Origin: CAIMUM01 sp034429715 | GTDB taxonomy: Bacteria > Chloroflexota > Dehalococcoidia > GIF9 > UBA5629 | Length of the DNA: 64,000 nucleotides | Direction of reading: 5' to 3' | Assembly: GCA_034429715.1 (NCBI GenBank) | Contig: DAOUFR010000112.1 | Location: 13,613 to 77,612 of the forward strand | Part shown: positions 17,684 to 27,034 of the stretch, one piece after another | Numbering within the stretch: position 1 is the stretch's first letter | How the letters are laid out: each line of letters begins with the position of its first letter | The notes under the pieces: generated by a model | The model's input: only the letters and a program-made list of their open reading frames with translations | Told to the model about the DNA's origin: nothing | The model's database searches: none | Program-made: the position numbers and the translations under genes

Positions 17684-18664
17684 TTACAGCCGTTGCTTCT
17701 TCCGATTTTTATACCAGGCTATGCATTTCTGCATACCTGATTCCAGGCCTGTCAGCGGTTTATATGCAAGCAGCGTCTCAGCTTTAGTTGTGTCTGCTAT
17801 GCGGTTAAATACCTCGATTTCCAAGGACCTGCGGCGGTCGTAATCAACATACTTTGTCTTTACCTTATCTCTCAGATCGAGGGAGGCCAGAACCATATCA
17901 GCCAGCACATTAATCGACACATCTTTTCCTGTGCCGAAGTTCAACACCTGGTTGATGCCTTCATCCATGATACCGGCCAGCAGCGTCATATGAATGGTAT
18001 CTCCGATATATGTAAAATCACGCGTCTGGTTCCCATCGCCGTAGATAATGATCTCCTGTCCCGCCAAAGCCCTGCTAATAAAACGGGACAATACAAAACG
18101 GTCGTCCTGACGCGGCCCGTATGCATTAAAATAACGTAAAGCTGTGTACTTGAGACCGAATTTCTGATAGTACGCTATGCAGAAATGTTCGCCTATCAAC
18201 TTGGTTAAGGCATAGGTGGATTTGGGATTGAACGGCCCCTCTTCCACCATGGGTTTAACGGAATCGCCGTAGACCTCCGAAGAAGAAGCAAAGACAAAGC
18301 GTTTGATCTTGTTCCTGGCCGCCAGAGAAATCACATTGGAAGTGCCTACTACTTCAACATTGAGAAGATTGACCGGCTCATCCTGCGTTTCCTCCACTCC
18401 CACAACAGCTGCAAGGTGGAAAACCATATCCTGGCCCTTAAATAACGGAGCAATAGCCCGGGTATCTGTGACATCCAGCCGGTGTACTGACAGGTTCTTG
18501 CCCTCCTTGCGGAGCTCTATCTTGTTGCCGCACAACATGGTATCGATCACAGTTACACTGGCGCCAAGGTCGATTAGTTTTTCCACAAGGTGCGATCCGA
18601 TAAATCCTGCTCCCCCTGTCACAAGGACCCTCAGTCCGCTGTATTTCTTAAGGATATCACTCAT
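17684..18664 (-). CDS. NAD-dependent nucleotide-sugar epimerase/dehydratase
   Basis: 326 aa extended short-chain dehydrogenase. GGAGFIGSHL (17-26) binds NAD. The catalytic set is the SSS region (127-129) with Tyr151-x3-Lys155 in YALTK. RYFNAYGPRQ and TRDFTYIGD are typical of UDP-glucose or UDP-GlcNAc 4-epimerases and related dehydratases. The exact sugar cannot be told. It is the last gene of a minus-strand run with the GT2 synthase and three regulators, which points to exopolysaccharide precursor supply. Confidence 0.85.
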   Translation of the reverse strand: MSDILKKYSGLRVLVTGGAGFIGSHLVEKLIDLGASVTVIDTMLCGNKIELRKEGKNLSVHRLDVTDTRAIAPLFKGQDMVFHLAAVVGVEETQDEPVNLLNVEVVGTSNVISLAARNKIKRFVFASSSEVYGDSVKPMVEEGPFNPKSTYALTKLIGEHFCIAYYQKFGLKYTALRYFNAYGPRQDDRFVLSRFISRALAGQEIIIYGDGNQTRDFTYIGDTIHMTLLAGIMDEGINQVLNFGTGKDVSINVLADMVLASLDLRDKVKTKYVDYDRRRSLEIEVFNRIADTTKAETLLAYKPLTGLESGMQKCIAWYKNRKKQRL

Positions 18665-18725
18665 TATTTTTATCTTGAATAATTATTTATCAGCGACAAT
18701 AGCTGAACCGGATGACCGGGGTTAT

Positions 18726-20258
18726 TTAGCTATCGGCCTTCGACGCTTTGGACGGCTTGGCCTGTAGTTCAATCAGCACCTCAGCGGGTGCTGATTGCTG
18801 GCTGCGCGGAGCATCACCGATCCTGGTGACCCTCTCACGTTTGAGATAAGTACCCCCGGCCACGATTATATCTAACAGAGCCTTGATCATAGTGAAATCC
18901 AGGAACTGTTTGTATCCGATGATGAAGAAAGGTGAATACAGTGCCAACTTGAGATCATCTTCTGCCACCAGTATAGCAATTATGGATAGCAGCAACTGCA
19001 ACACGGCAAAGAGCGCAAAGGCCATTACCAGTGTCATCCATTCGCCGTCTATTATCATTATGACCGACGTTACCATAACGACCAGGCTGGCCAGCGGCAC
19101 CAGTGTCATGGATAACAGCATATAGGGAAACGTCAGCTTGTTCATAATTCCAAACCTGGGATTAAAAAAGGCGTCTCGATGTTTCCAGAAATTTTGAAAA
19201 TCGCCGCGGAACCAGCTCAGACGCTGTCGGTAAACATCCTTGATAGTCTCCGGCGCCTCTGTGTAACAGACAGCTTCGTTGCTGCCATGAAGGATCTGAT
19301 GCGCTTTAAGCATCTTGATGGTTATATCGAAATCCTCAAGCAGATAGTCGGGATCATAGTATCCCGCTTCCTCAAGGGCCGACTTACGAAAAGCGCTGAA
19401 AGCACCGGACGCTACGGTCAGGGAGCCGAAATTCTCAAAAGCCCTCCTCACGATCTGTATCTGGACGATATACTCCAACGCTTGCAGCTTTGTAAGTAGA
19501 TTATTGCGGTTAAAAACCTTTAAATTTCCGGCCACGCCCGCCACCTGAGGATCCTCAAAGCCCCTGACCATCTCGTTTATGGCGCCGCGTGCAATCATAC
19601 TGTCGGCATCCACGGTCATCACTATTTCACCCGAGCATATGGCAATGCCCGTATTCAGCGCAGCGAATTTTCCGCCGTTAAGACGCCGGACCACTTTAAC
19701 ACCGCGATGGCTGAACTCGGTGGCCACAGAATAAGTATTGTCTTTGGAACCATCATCAACCACGATGATCTCTTTATTGGGATAATCGGCCTCGATCAGT
19801 GTTTCCAGTGTCCTTGCCAGTACTTTTTCCTCATTGAATGCAGGTACAATGATACTGACTCTCGGCTTATAGGAGCTTGGCTGGAATACCTCTTTTTTCT
19901 GTTTTATTTTGTGGAAAATCGCCAGAGGCACGGTGAGGAAATTGATCAGCATGGTAAATACTAAAGAAACCATGAGCACATATATCAGGGCCGAAGGGAC
20001 CACATCCCAGAGCGTTACCACGAAGATAATGAAGATAATGACAAATATCACAAGCAACGACGTGAGATTCTGCCACTGGCTTGGCTTGGACTCACGGGTC
20101 TGTTTTCCTTTAAGCGCCCTGGACAGAAAATGAAATATAATGATGACGGCTAATGCGCCCAGCGCAATCCAAACCGACTCGACGGGCATAAAGTAGAATA
20201 TACCCATCAGCAATGTCAGAAAAAGGATAGCGACGACAAAAACAGCTATATTTCTCAT
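18726..20258 (-). CDS. Membrane glycosyltransferase, GT2 (polysaccharide synthase type)
   Basis: 510 aa. Two or three N-terminal membrane segments (about 5-45 and 65-118), then a GT-A domain: SIIVPAFNEE (135-144), VVDDGSKDNT, the DxD motif VDADS (216-220), EDFDITIKML and the QRLSWFRGDF acceptor/processivity motif. Further membrane segments follow (about 370-465). This is the architecture of processive synthases such as PgaC, hyaluronan synthase or BcsA, which polymerise a nucleotide sugar and export the chain. Poly-N-acetylglucosamine is one possibility. The regulators encoded upstream may control it. Confidence 0.86.
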   Translation of the reverse strand: MRNIAVFVVAILFLTLLMGIFYFMPVESVWIALGALAVIIIFHFLSRALKGKQTRESKPSQWQNLTSLLVIFVIIFIIFVVTLWDVVPSALIYVLMVSLVFTMLINFLTVPLAIFHKIKQKKEVFQPSSYKPRVSIIVPAFNEEKVLARTLETLIEADYPNKEIIVVDDGSKDNTYSVATEFSHRGVKVVRRLNGGKFAALNTGIAICSGEIVMTVDADSMIARGAINEMVRGFEDPQVAGVAGNLKVFNRNNLLTKLQALEYIVQIQIVRRAFENFGSLTVASGAFSAFRKSALEEAGYYDPDYLLEDFDITIKMLKAHQILHGSNEAVCYTEAPETIKDVYRQRLSWFRGDFQNFWKHRDAFFNPRFGIMNKLTFPYMLLSMTLVPLASLVVMVTSVIMIIDGEWMTLVMAFALFAVLQLLLSIIAILVAEDDLKLALYSPFFIIGYKQFLDFTMIKALLDIIVAGGTYLKRERVTRIGDAPRSQQSAPAEVLIELQAKPSKASKADS

Positions 20259-20318
20259 TTCACTCAGCGATTATCGGCCCTGATGCACAGAGTATACCGA
20301 CTGAATTATTCAAGACAA

Positions 20319-22505
20319 TCACGTCAGTTTTCTCAGGTCCTGCTGCTCAATAATATCAATTTTTTGCTGCATGGCAAATTGTTTTGCCTGTGTTGATATA
20401 TCCGACAGCGCCAGGAATACTTTGTTGCGAATACCTGCATCGAAAGCTGCGGCGTCGAACTTGGACAATTCATCCAGTCCACATACCTGACCGGCCTCGT
20501 TGCCGATGCCGATCGCAATAGTGGGTACCACTATCTTATCGTCACGCCTGGCGAATATGTCGAATATATGCTCGATGCCTGATTTACCGAGGATCAGGGC
20601 CCGCTCATATACTTCGTAGCCCTTATTGCGGAGGAATCTGACAATGATTCCCCTCGCGTTGGCCGCTGCCGAACCGGAATGGTTTACTCCCGCCTCCACC
20701 CTGCTCTGCATTCCTATATTGGAGCGGTCAAGATGCGTGATATCCGCAACCACCGTTGCCAGGGTCTTTGCTTCAAACGCCCTGATCATCTGACGGCCGG
20801 CGAAATTCAATGCTTCCTGGCCGAGCTTGGGGATCGCTATTACCACTTTGTAGTTAATGCCGATATCATAGGCCCTTGTATCGAATCTGAAGAGAGATTC
20901 AAGCCCGACCTCCGGTTCCCCCGATGGGGCCACCAGGATACCTATACCGAGATTGACCTTGGTGATAATATCGTCCCTGATAGCAAGTACATCCACGGTA
21001 TGCACTGCGCCGGAACGGCCCGTCAGCTGAGCCAGCTCATGAACCTGATATCCCCGTTGCTTCAGGAAATCGACAAGCTGTGTTTTCGGTTTCAGCTGGA
21101 ATTCCAGCCATCCCTTCTTATCGGGGCTGAACTGGTACGAAGAAGCCTCGACTTCTTTCAGATCCTCAGAGCTCCAAACTTTACGCGTTTTCATATTGCG
21201 CCATTTGACGACCGGGACCGTAAATACCTCGCTACAATCCTGGCACCTGTAGTGTATGCCGACATTGCGATAATCGGTGCCGATCAATCTCAAATCCTTT
21301 CGACACTTGGGGCAGACGTACCTGCTGTCCTGCTTGAAATCCTTATCAAGTCCCACGTATCCGCAGGAAAAATGCTCTACGAGTTGCCCTTTGATGATAT
21401 TGGAGGAGTCACAGCGCGGGCACCTTTCAATGGGAACCAGCTGAAACAATCCGTCGGGATCGACATAAAACTTTTCATACGGTTGTTTGATCAGTATTCC
21501 CTCATTGGATAGAGACTCAAGTATGTTTATCGTGTCTCCCTCTGAGGTATCGATCAGGCTGCTAACGGACGGGTATGCGTATCCCATTTTGTAGCTGAAA
21601 TCGACAACCGGATTGATATCGGGAATTTTACCGCTTACCAGCGCATCAACCAGTTTGATAACCCTCGCATCCTCGAGAATTGCCGCGCCGGCATCCTCTT
21701 GAGATGGCTGTGCCTTGGCCACGTAGGCAGACTGCTGTGCGGGAGGATTAACTATGACGGGGGAGCTCGGCTTTTTGATATCGCGCCCAAGCGGAGGTAC
21801 TACTACAGGCGGTTGCTGCTGCATCTGAGGCGCTGCCGGCCTGGGAACTACTACCACCGGTGGCTCGGGCGCCGGGCTTACCGGCGTCGAAGGCACAGGC
21901 GGGGCCGGCGGTACATATGGTTGCTGTACAGGCGGCACCTGGGTTGGCGGAGAAGCTTCGTACTGCTGAGGTTCGGGCCGGGATCTGATAATAATCCTTT
22001 CCTGTCCCGGGGAAGCAGGCTCCGGGGCACGCGCTGGAGCAGCCGCTTCTCTCTGCACGGGTATTGACCTGGAAGGTGGTTTAATAGCTTCTTTCGGGGC
22101 AGCGGCCGCCGGCTTTGCGGCTGCATCTTCCGTAACTCCTTCCGTGCCGGGCCGTCTCAGCAGCGCTTTGGTACGTGCCAGCAACTCCCGCGGGCTGATG
22201 GGTTTGCGCAGATAAAGATCAAAACCCAGCTCCTCTACACGAGACCATGCATCCGAGTCCGGGATAGTCCCGAGAAGAACGATCAAGGCGCCATGCTGCT
22301 GCCTTATCTTGAGGCACGCTTCATAGCCGCTGACATCCGACAGCTCATCGTCAATTATTACGACATCGTAGTTGGTTTTATCCATCATTACCAGACCGTC
22401 AAGACACCCCGATGTCCCGTTTGCATCAAGGCCGCTCTGCTGCAGGATCTCGACGTTTTTCTCTTTTAAGACGGGATCGCTTGAAAGAAAGAGAATTTGA
22501 CTCAT
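20319..22505 (-). CDS. REC protein with zinc-ribbon (TackOD1-like) output and two endonuclease-like repeats
   Basis: 728 aa. Residues 1-118 form a receiver domain with phosphoacceptor Asp52 and Lys101, but one residue of the N-terminal acidic pair is missing (LFLSSDP). Residues 120-265 are a Pro/Ala/Gln-rich linker. About 280-355 could be a winged helix. Residues 362-424 hold zinc-ribbon pairs (CPRC, HFSCGYV, CPKC, CQDC) in the order I associate with the TackOD1 output domain, best known from archaeal regulators. Two homologous repeats (474-590 and 616-724) start LKQRGYQVHELAQLTGRSG and LRNKGYEVYERALILGKSG and look like Mrr/restriction-endonuclease folds. It is third in the kinase-regulator operon. 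Function unknown. Confidence 0.75.
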   Translation of the reverse strand: MSQILFLSSDPVLKEKNVEILQQSGLDANGTSGCLDGLVMMDKTNYDVVIIDDELSDVSGYEACLKIRQQHGALIVLLGTIPDSDAWSRVEELGFDLYLRKPISPRELLARTKALLRRPGTEGVTEDAAAKPAAAAPKEAIKPPSRSIPVQREAAAPARAPEPASPGQERIIIRSRPEPQQYEASPPTQVPPVQQPYVPPAPPVPSTPVSPAPEPPVVVVPRPAAPQMQQQPPVVVPPLGRDIKKPSSPVIVNPPAQQSAYVAKAQPSQEDAGAAILEDARVIKLVDALVSGKIPDINPVVDFSYKMGYAYPSVSSLIDTSEGDTINILESLSNEGILIKQPYEKFYVDPDGLFQLVPIERCPRCDSSNIIKGQLVEHFSCGYVGLDKDFKQDSRYVCPKCRKDLRLIGTDYRNVGIHYRCQDCSEVFTVPVVKWRNMKTRKVWSSEDLKEVEASSYQFSPDKKGWLEFQLKPKTQLVDFLKQRGYQVHELAQLTGRSGAVHTVDVLAIRDDIITKVNLGIGILVAPSGEPEVGLESLFRFDTRAYDIGINYKVVIAIPKLGQEALNFAGRQMIRAFEAKTLATVVADITHLDRSNIGMQSRVEAGVNHSGSAAANARGIIVRFLRNKGYEVYERALILGKSGIEHIFDIFARRDDKIVVPTIAIGIGNEAGQVCGLDELSKFDAAAFDAGIRNKVFLALSDISTQAKQFAMQQKIDIIEQQDLRKLT

Positions 22506-22550
22506 ATCCAGTCCCTCACGCTTATAATGTTCGTATTTTTTTCCTTTGCT

Positions 22551-23300
22551 TTATATATACTCGACCGCATTCCGGGCGATTTTATATCCGTTTTCTTCCT
22601 GGATAATTATTTGCGGGCTATCGGGATTTTCTTCCAATTTTTCACGCAGGTGGCGTATATATTGCTGCAGATTTGATGTGCAATCCACATATTCTATACC
22701 CCAGACCTTGGTGAGTATGTCGTCCCCCGATATCGTCTTGCCTTCATGCGAGACAAGATATTTAAGAAGGTTTAATTCGGTGGTCGAGAGTTTAACCTGT
22801 TCCCCGTTCTTCTGAACCGTGCCTGCTGATACGTTCATCCTGATTCTCTTTGCTGCAGGCACACTCCTGGCTTCGGTCGCCGGTGCAGCTTTAACTTCCA
22901 CGCTCTTTTTAGGGGCCTCTCTTTTGCCACGGTGCCTGAATACAGCCTTCACGCGAGCGAGAAGCTCGTTATGATTAAAAGGCTTCACAATATAATCATC
23001 CGCACCCATCTCCAGACCCCTCACTTTATCCGTCTCGTCACCCCTTATCGTGAGTATAACGATGGGTATATCGCTGTAGCTGCGTATCTCCTTCAGAACC
23101 TTCATACCGTCCATGTCAGGTAACCCGAGGTCCAGAATGATCATAGCGGGTGATTCAGACTTCATCAATGCGAGTCCCTCTGCACCCTTTACGGCCGGTA
23201 TTATCTTGACTTCGGGCATGTGCATCTCGAATATCAGATTGGTTACTTCCCTGATATCGGCGTTATCCTCTATGAGCAGGATTTTCAATTGTCCCGGCAT
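22551..23300 (-). CDS. OmpR/PhoB-type response regulator
   Basis: 249 aa. Receiver domain 1-120 with acidic pair E11-D12, phosphoacceptor Asp57 (IILDLGLPDMDG), and Lys in YIVKPF. A charged linker leads to a winged-helix DNA-binding domain (about 150-245) with LSTTELNLLKYLVSHEG and RHLREKLEENPDSP. It lies 17 bases after the histidine kinase gene on the same strand, so they are most likely a cognate pair. Targets may include the polysaccharide genes that follow. Confidence 0.9.
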   Translation of the reverse strand: MPGQLKILLIEDNADIREVTNLIFEMHMPEVKIIPAVKGAEGLALMKSESPAMIILDLGLPDMDGMKVLKEIRSYSDIPIVILTIRGDETDKVRGLEMGADDYIVKPFNHNELLARVKAVFRHRGKREAPKKSVEVKAAPATEARSVPAAKRIRMNVSAGTVQKNGEQVKLSTTELNLLKYLVSHEGKTISGDDILTKVWGIEYVDCTSNLQQYIRHLREKLEENPDSPQIIIQEENGYKIARNAVEYI

Positions 23301-23317
23301 ACGACTATTACTCCACC

Positions 23318-24550
23318 TTATTTTTCATGTATCGGCAACGAGAAAGAGAAGGTGCTACCTTTGCCGACATCGCTCTGCACCCAGATTGCACCCCCATGTA
23401 ACTCCACAATTTGCTTGCTGATGGCCAGCCCCAATCCCAATCCGGGTATTCCCGACCTATCAGAAGACGGATGATAATAAGGGATGAACAGCTTCCGTTT
23501 CTCTTCATTGGGAATGCCCGGTCCCGTGTCCTGCACGTTGATCACCAACCTGTTCCCATCCTTGGCTGCCCTGAGAAAGATCTGTCCGCCTTCCGGTGTA
23601 AATTTAATTGCATTGGATAAAAGATTCAACAACACCTGTTCAATACGCTGATCGTCAGCATTGATCTTAATGTAAGGTTCCACTTCCAAACTGAGCGTCT
23701 GCTTTTTCTGCCTGGCCAGTGACAATACCTGGTCAGCGACCTCAGCAGCCAGCATCGAGAAGTCGAAGTCCTTCTTTGCAATACCGTATGATTCATCCTT
23801 ATTTTTAGACAGGTTGATCAATTCGTTCAGGCGGTTTTGCAGGCTCGATGCGCTACGCGAAATATTCTCGGCCAGTTTAAGCAAAACCGTCTCGTGCCGC
23901 CTGTCCAATTCCTCAATCAACAGGCCTGTGGAAGCTATGATGGCGGTAAGAGGCGTCTTCAACTCGTGGCTCAAAGCGCTTAAAAACAGATGTGTATGTG
24001 TAATCTCATCTTGTTGTTTGGCAGCCTCGTTATCAACAGGCCCGCTCGAAACTTTACGACAAACCTCCGATATGCTGGCACTGACGGCTGCCATTAATTT
24101 GAGTTCATTGACCGTAAAGATATCTGCCTTGGCAGATAATCCGCCGATAATCCCCAGCAGTTGTCCCCCCGAGATTATCGGGGAGGCGATAAACGACAGG
24201 AGCCCGCTTTGTACGGCTGATTCCCAGCGGTAGTTGGCATCGTTCGCCATATCGTTGCAAAATAGCGGTTTGCGTGTCTGAGCCACTACTCCGATGATGT
24301 CATTGCCCACGGTCATTGCCTCCAGTTCCTTGACAAGTTGATCCGGTAAACCGTGGTGCAATACCAGCGTCAGAGTTTTATTACCCGGGCTGTACTTTTG
24401 TACCCAGCAGACATCAAGATCAATTACATTCCCGAGCTCCCAGAGCACACCGTCCAGTACCTCCCTTTCCGACAACGAACTGGATACGATATCGGAGATA
24501 TCAGATAGAACGTATAGATACTTGTTCTTTTGTTGTCCCTGTTGCTGCAT
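23318..24550 (-). CDS. GAF-domain sensor histidine kinase
   Basis: 410 aa from ATG 24550; a TTG two codons earlier (24556) is also possible. Soluble, no membrane segment. A GAF domain spans about 15-165 (DIIGVVAQTRKPLF, IASPIISGGQLLGIIGGL). The H-box FLSALSHELKTPL has His195. ATPase boxes are NLLSNAIKFTPEGG, VQDTGPGIP and GLGLGLAISKQIVELHGG. It senses an unknown cytoplasmic cue and should phosphorylate the regulator encoded next. It is first in an operon read from a strong minus-strand promoter just upstream. Confidence 0.9.
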   Translation of the reverse strand: MQQQGQQKNKYLYVLSDISDIVSSSLSEREVLDGVLWELGNVIDLDVCWVQKYSPGNKTLTLVLHHGLPDQLVKELEAMTVGNDIIGVVAQTRKPLFCNDMANDANYRWESAVQSGLLSFIASPIISGGQLLGIIGGLSAKADIFTVNELKLMAAVSASISEVCRKVSSGPVDNEAAKQQDEITHTHLFLSALSHELKTPLTAIIASTGLLIEELDRRHETVLLKLAENISRSASSLQNRLNELINLSKNKDESYGIAKKDFDFSMLAAEVADQVLSLARQKKQTLSLEVEPYIKINADDQRIEQVLLNLLSNAIKFTPEGGQIFLRAAKDGNRLVINVQDTGPGIPNEEKRKLFIPYYHPSSDRSGIPGLGLGLAISKQIVELHGGAIWVQSDVGKGSTFSFSLPIHEK

Positions 24551-24565
24551 ACGCAATCAGCTTCC

Positions 24566-24593
24566 ATTATAACTAAAATCATCAATATGTCAA
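24566..24593 (-). promoter_or_regulatory. Sigma70-type promoter of the kinase operon
   Basis: On the minus strand, TTGACA (24593-24588) is followed after 16 bases by TATAAT (24571-24566). Both hexamers are perfect. The -10 ends 15 bases before ATG 24550, so the leader is only a few bases long. Confidence 0.75.
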
Positions 24594-24663
24594 TCGCAGC
24601 AGCCCGAAAAAGCTCCTGCGACTTACGATGCGACAATCATAACACGACCACACTGATCACATT

Positions 24664-24692
24664 TTGACACGGTTTCATCTCACAGTTAAACT
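24664..24692 (+). promoter_or_regulatory. Candidate promoter of the UDP-sugar dehydrogenase gene
   Basis: TTGACA (24664-24669), 17 bases, TAAACT (24687-24692, 4 of 6). It is divergent from the kinase promoter and about 50 bases before the start codon. Confidence 0.45.
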
Positions 24693-24741
24693 ATGCATAA
24701 TCTGATTGATTGGTAAATTAATAAATATCTGTGAGGGAAAA

Positions 24742-26076
24742 ATGGCAAGGGCAGAATTAACCGTTAACGATCTGAGAAATCTGGAAAGCAGGATCCGGGA
24801 TAAATCAGCTGACATCGGGGTTGTAGGTTTGGGATACGTGGGATTGCCCCTGGCGCTGGCCTTTGCCGAAGCAGGATTCAATGTAACCGGCGTTGACGCC
24901 GATAAGGGACGGGTTAATAAGATTACACGGGGCATATCTTACCTGCTGGATATAGAATCTGCACGCCTTAAAAAGGCTGTTGCCAAAGGAAGATTAAAGG
25001 CAACCACCAGCCAATCGGCGCTGCGCAGAGTAGATACTATCATTATCTGTGTTCCCACCCCGCTTACTAAAACCAAGGAGCCTGATCTGACCTATATCGT
25101 CAGCGCCACCAACGATATCGCACGTTTTCTGAGGCTGGGGCATCTGGTTATTCTGGAGAGCACTACCTACCCGGGCACCACGCGGGAGATTGTGCTGCCG
25201 ATATTGGAATCCACCGGGCTTAAAGTGGGCGTAGATTATTTCCTGACCTTTTCACCCGAACGTATCGATCCGGGCAGCCGGAAATTTACAATCAAAAACA
25301 CGCCCAAGATAGTCGGTGGTATGGAACCCACATCCACGAAGCTCGCCGCGTTGCTCTACCGGCATGTTTCAGACAGGGTGCTCGAAGTATCCACGCCGGA
25401 AGTAGCCGAGATGGACAAGGTCTTCGAGAATGTATTCCGCAGTGTGAATATCGCTCTGGTAAACGAGCTCGCCAAACTCTGCGAAAAGATGAAGATTAAT
25501 GTGTGGGAGGTCATCAAGTCCGCTTCCACAAAACCCTTTGGATATATGCCGTTCTATCCGGGTCCCGGTGTGGGCGGGCATTGCATTCCTCTTGATCCGT
25601 ACTATCTCGCCAGCAAAGCCAGGGAGTATTTTTTCCATACAAGGTTCATCGAGCTGGCTGCCGAAATCAATGAAACGATGCCTGAGTACATTGTCGAGCA
25701 AACCGTGGCTGCGCTCAACACAAGAAGTAAAAGCCTGAAAGGGTCAAAAATTCTTATACTGGGTGTGGCCTACAAGAAAGACATCGAGGACGTCAGAGAG
25801 TCACCAGCATTAAGGGTTATCGAACTGTTGATCGAGAAGAAAGCTGCGGTGCACTACCATGATCCTTACATCCCCGATTTCAGGGAGGGCAACCATAAGC
25901 TCCGCTCGATCAAACTCACAAAAAAAGTATTCGGCAATTATGATTGCGTACTAATCGTGACCGATCATAGTTGCTATGACCTGAAATCGATAGCAAAGGA
26001 AGCAAAGCTGATATTCGATACGCGCGGATGCACGGTTGGCATCAACGCCGCAAACATCATCCGCCTTGGCGAATAG
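24742..26076 (+). CDS. UDP-sugar 6-dehydrogenase (WbpA/UDP-GlcNAc dehydrogenase-like)
   Basis: 444 aa from ATG 24742, which follows GAGGGA; the TTG at 24706 is in frame but has no ribosome site. It oxidises the C6 hydroxyl of a UDP-sugar to a carboxylate using two NAD+. The Rossmann motif VGLGYVGLPLAL is near the N-terminus (28-39). The catalytic Cys lies at about 281 within GVGGHCIPLDPYYL, and the C-terminal domain begins near VAYKKDIEDVRESPA. The STPEVAEMDKVFENVFRSVN stretch resembles UDP-GlcNAc and UDP-ManNAc dehydrogenases more than UDP-glucose dehydrogenases. It probably supplies uronic acid units for the surface polysaccharide. Confidence 0.85.
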   Translation: MARAELTVNDLRNLESRIRDKSADIGVVGLGYVGLPLALAFAEAGFNVTGVDADKGRVNKITRGISYLLDIESARLKKAVAKGRLKATTSQSALRRVDTIIICVPTPLTKTKEPDLTYIVSATNDIARFLRLGHLVILESTTYPGTTREIVLPILESTGLKVGVDYFLTFSPERIDPGSRKFTIKNTPKIVGGMEPTSTKLAALLYRHVSDRVLEVSTPEVAEMDKVFENVFRSVNIALVNELAKLCEKMKINVWEVIKSASTKPFGYMPFYPGPGVGGHCIPLDPYYLASKAREYFFHTRFIELAAEINETMPEYIVEQTVAALNTRSKSLKGSKILILGVAYKKDIEDVRESPALRVIELLIEKKAAVHYHDPYIPDFREGNHKLRSIKLTKKVFGNYDCVLIVTDHSCYDLKSIAKEAKLIFDTRGCTVGINAANIIRLGE

Positions 26077-26103
26077 GTCTTTATCAGGTTAACGGCGGCC
26101 GCA

Positions 26104-26931
26104 TCAAGCTCGTTGCGTGACTTTCTTTATCTGGCTGTCCATTACCGATTGCACCAATCCAGGAAAGAGCCTCTTCATGAAATACGTGTACTTGGTGCCG
26201 GAACCCGGCAGGATAAGGAACTGCCCTCTGCCCATGCCGGCCACTACCTCCCTGGCAACATCAATCGGTTTGATGAGGGAAGCGGATGAAGAAACAGCCG
26301 CGGTCTCCTCGGGTCTAATCTTCTTGGATCTTTCGAGCATCGGTGTATCGACATCGGGGGGACATAGCACGGAAACGGAGATATTGAACCTCTTCAATTC
26401 ACTTCTCAGAGCCTCAGATAGGCCTATCACAGCAAACTTGGATGCGCTGTAGGCGCTTAAGCCATAGACCCCTATATAACCCGCAACAGAGGACACATTA
26501 ACTATATATCCGCCGTGCTTCTTCATATAGGGAAGTAGTATTGCTATGGTATTCCATGTACCGTGCAGATTAATATGAACGATTTCATCGAATCTGGCAT
26601 AGGGAATATCTTCAAACCGCTGGGGAAATGAAACGCCTGCGCTGTTTATCAGGATATCCGGGGCGCCGAAATCGGACACAGCCTTATTGAGGATATTTTC
26701 GACCTGTGTGTGCTGAGATACATCGAGCCTGACCGCCAGAAAACGTTGTCTCTGTGTTACCCTGTTCCGCTCTATTTGCGCAAGGGCACTATCGAGTTGC
26801 TGCTGGCCACGTGCAAAGATCGCCACATCGGCACCCCGGGTGGCCAGCAGCTCCGCACAGGCCAGGCCTATGCCGCTTGACCCTCCCGTAATAAAGGCAA
26901 CTTTCCCGGAAAAGTCTTTAAACTTCATCAT
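26104..26931 (-). CDS. Short-chain dehydrogenase, 3-ketosphinganine-reductase-like
   Basis: 275 aa classical SDR. Cofactor motif GGSSGIG (16-22), NSAG (96-99), catalytic Ser147/148 and Tyr161-x3-Lys165 (YSASK). The C-terminal half has PPDVDTPMLERSKKIRPEE, which resembles the eukaryote-like 3-ketodihydrosphingosine reductase subgroup. That points to lipid oxo-group reduction, but the subgroup assignment is from memory. AAGGTGG lies 7 bases before ATG. It is convergent with the UDP-sugar dehydrogenase. Confidence 0.75.
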   Translation of the reverse strand: MMKFKDFSGKVAFITGGSSGIGLACAELLATRGADVAIFARGQQQLDSALAQIERNRVTQRQRFLAVRLDVSQHTQVENILNKAVSDFGAPDILINSAGVSFPQRFEDIPYARFDEIVHINLHGTWNTIAILLPYMKKHGGYIVNVSSVAGYIGVYGLSAYSASKFAVIGLSEALRSELKRFNISVSVLCPPDVDTPMLERSKKIRPEETAAVSSSASLIKPIDVAREVVAGMGRGQFLILPGSGTKYTYFMKRLFPGLVQSVMDSQIKKVTQRA

Positions 26932-27034
26932 CTGTCAACCACCTTTGTGCTTACGCTGTTTCCAGCACATAGTTTTATTCAAGCCTGAATCAGGGCTATA
27001 TTAGCTGCTGCATAAACTGATGTAAAGCGCAGTT

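Noticed and set aside
20679..21512. 277-codon open frame on the plus strand
   Set aside because: It lies fully antisense to the REC/zinc-ribbon gene, whose domains are clear. No ribosome site and no recognisable domain.
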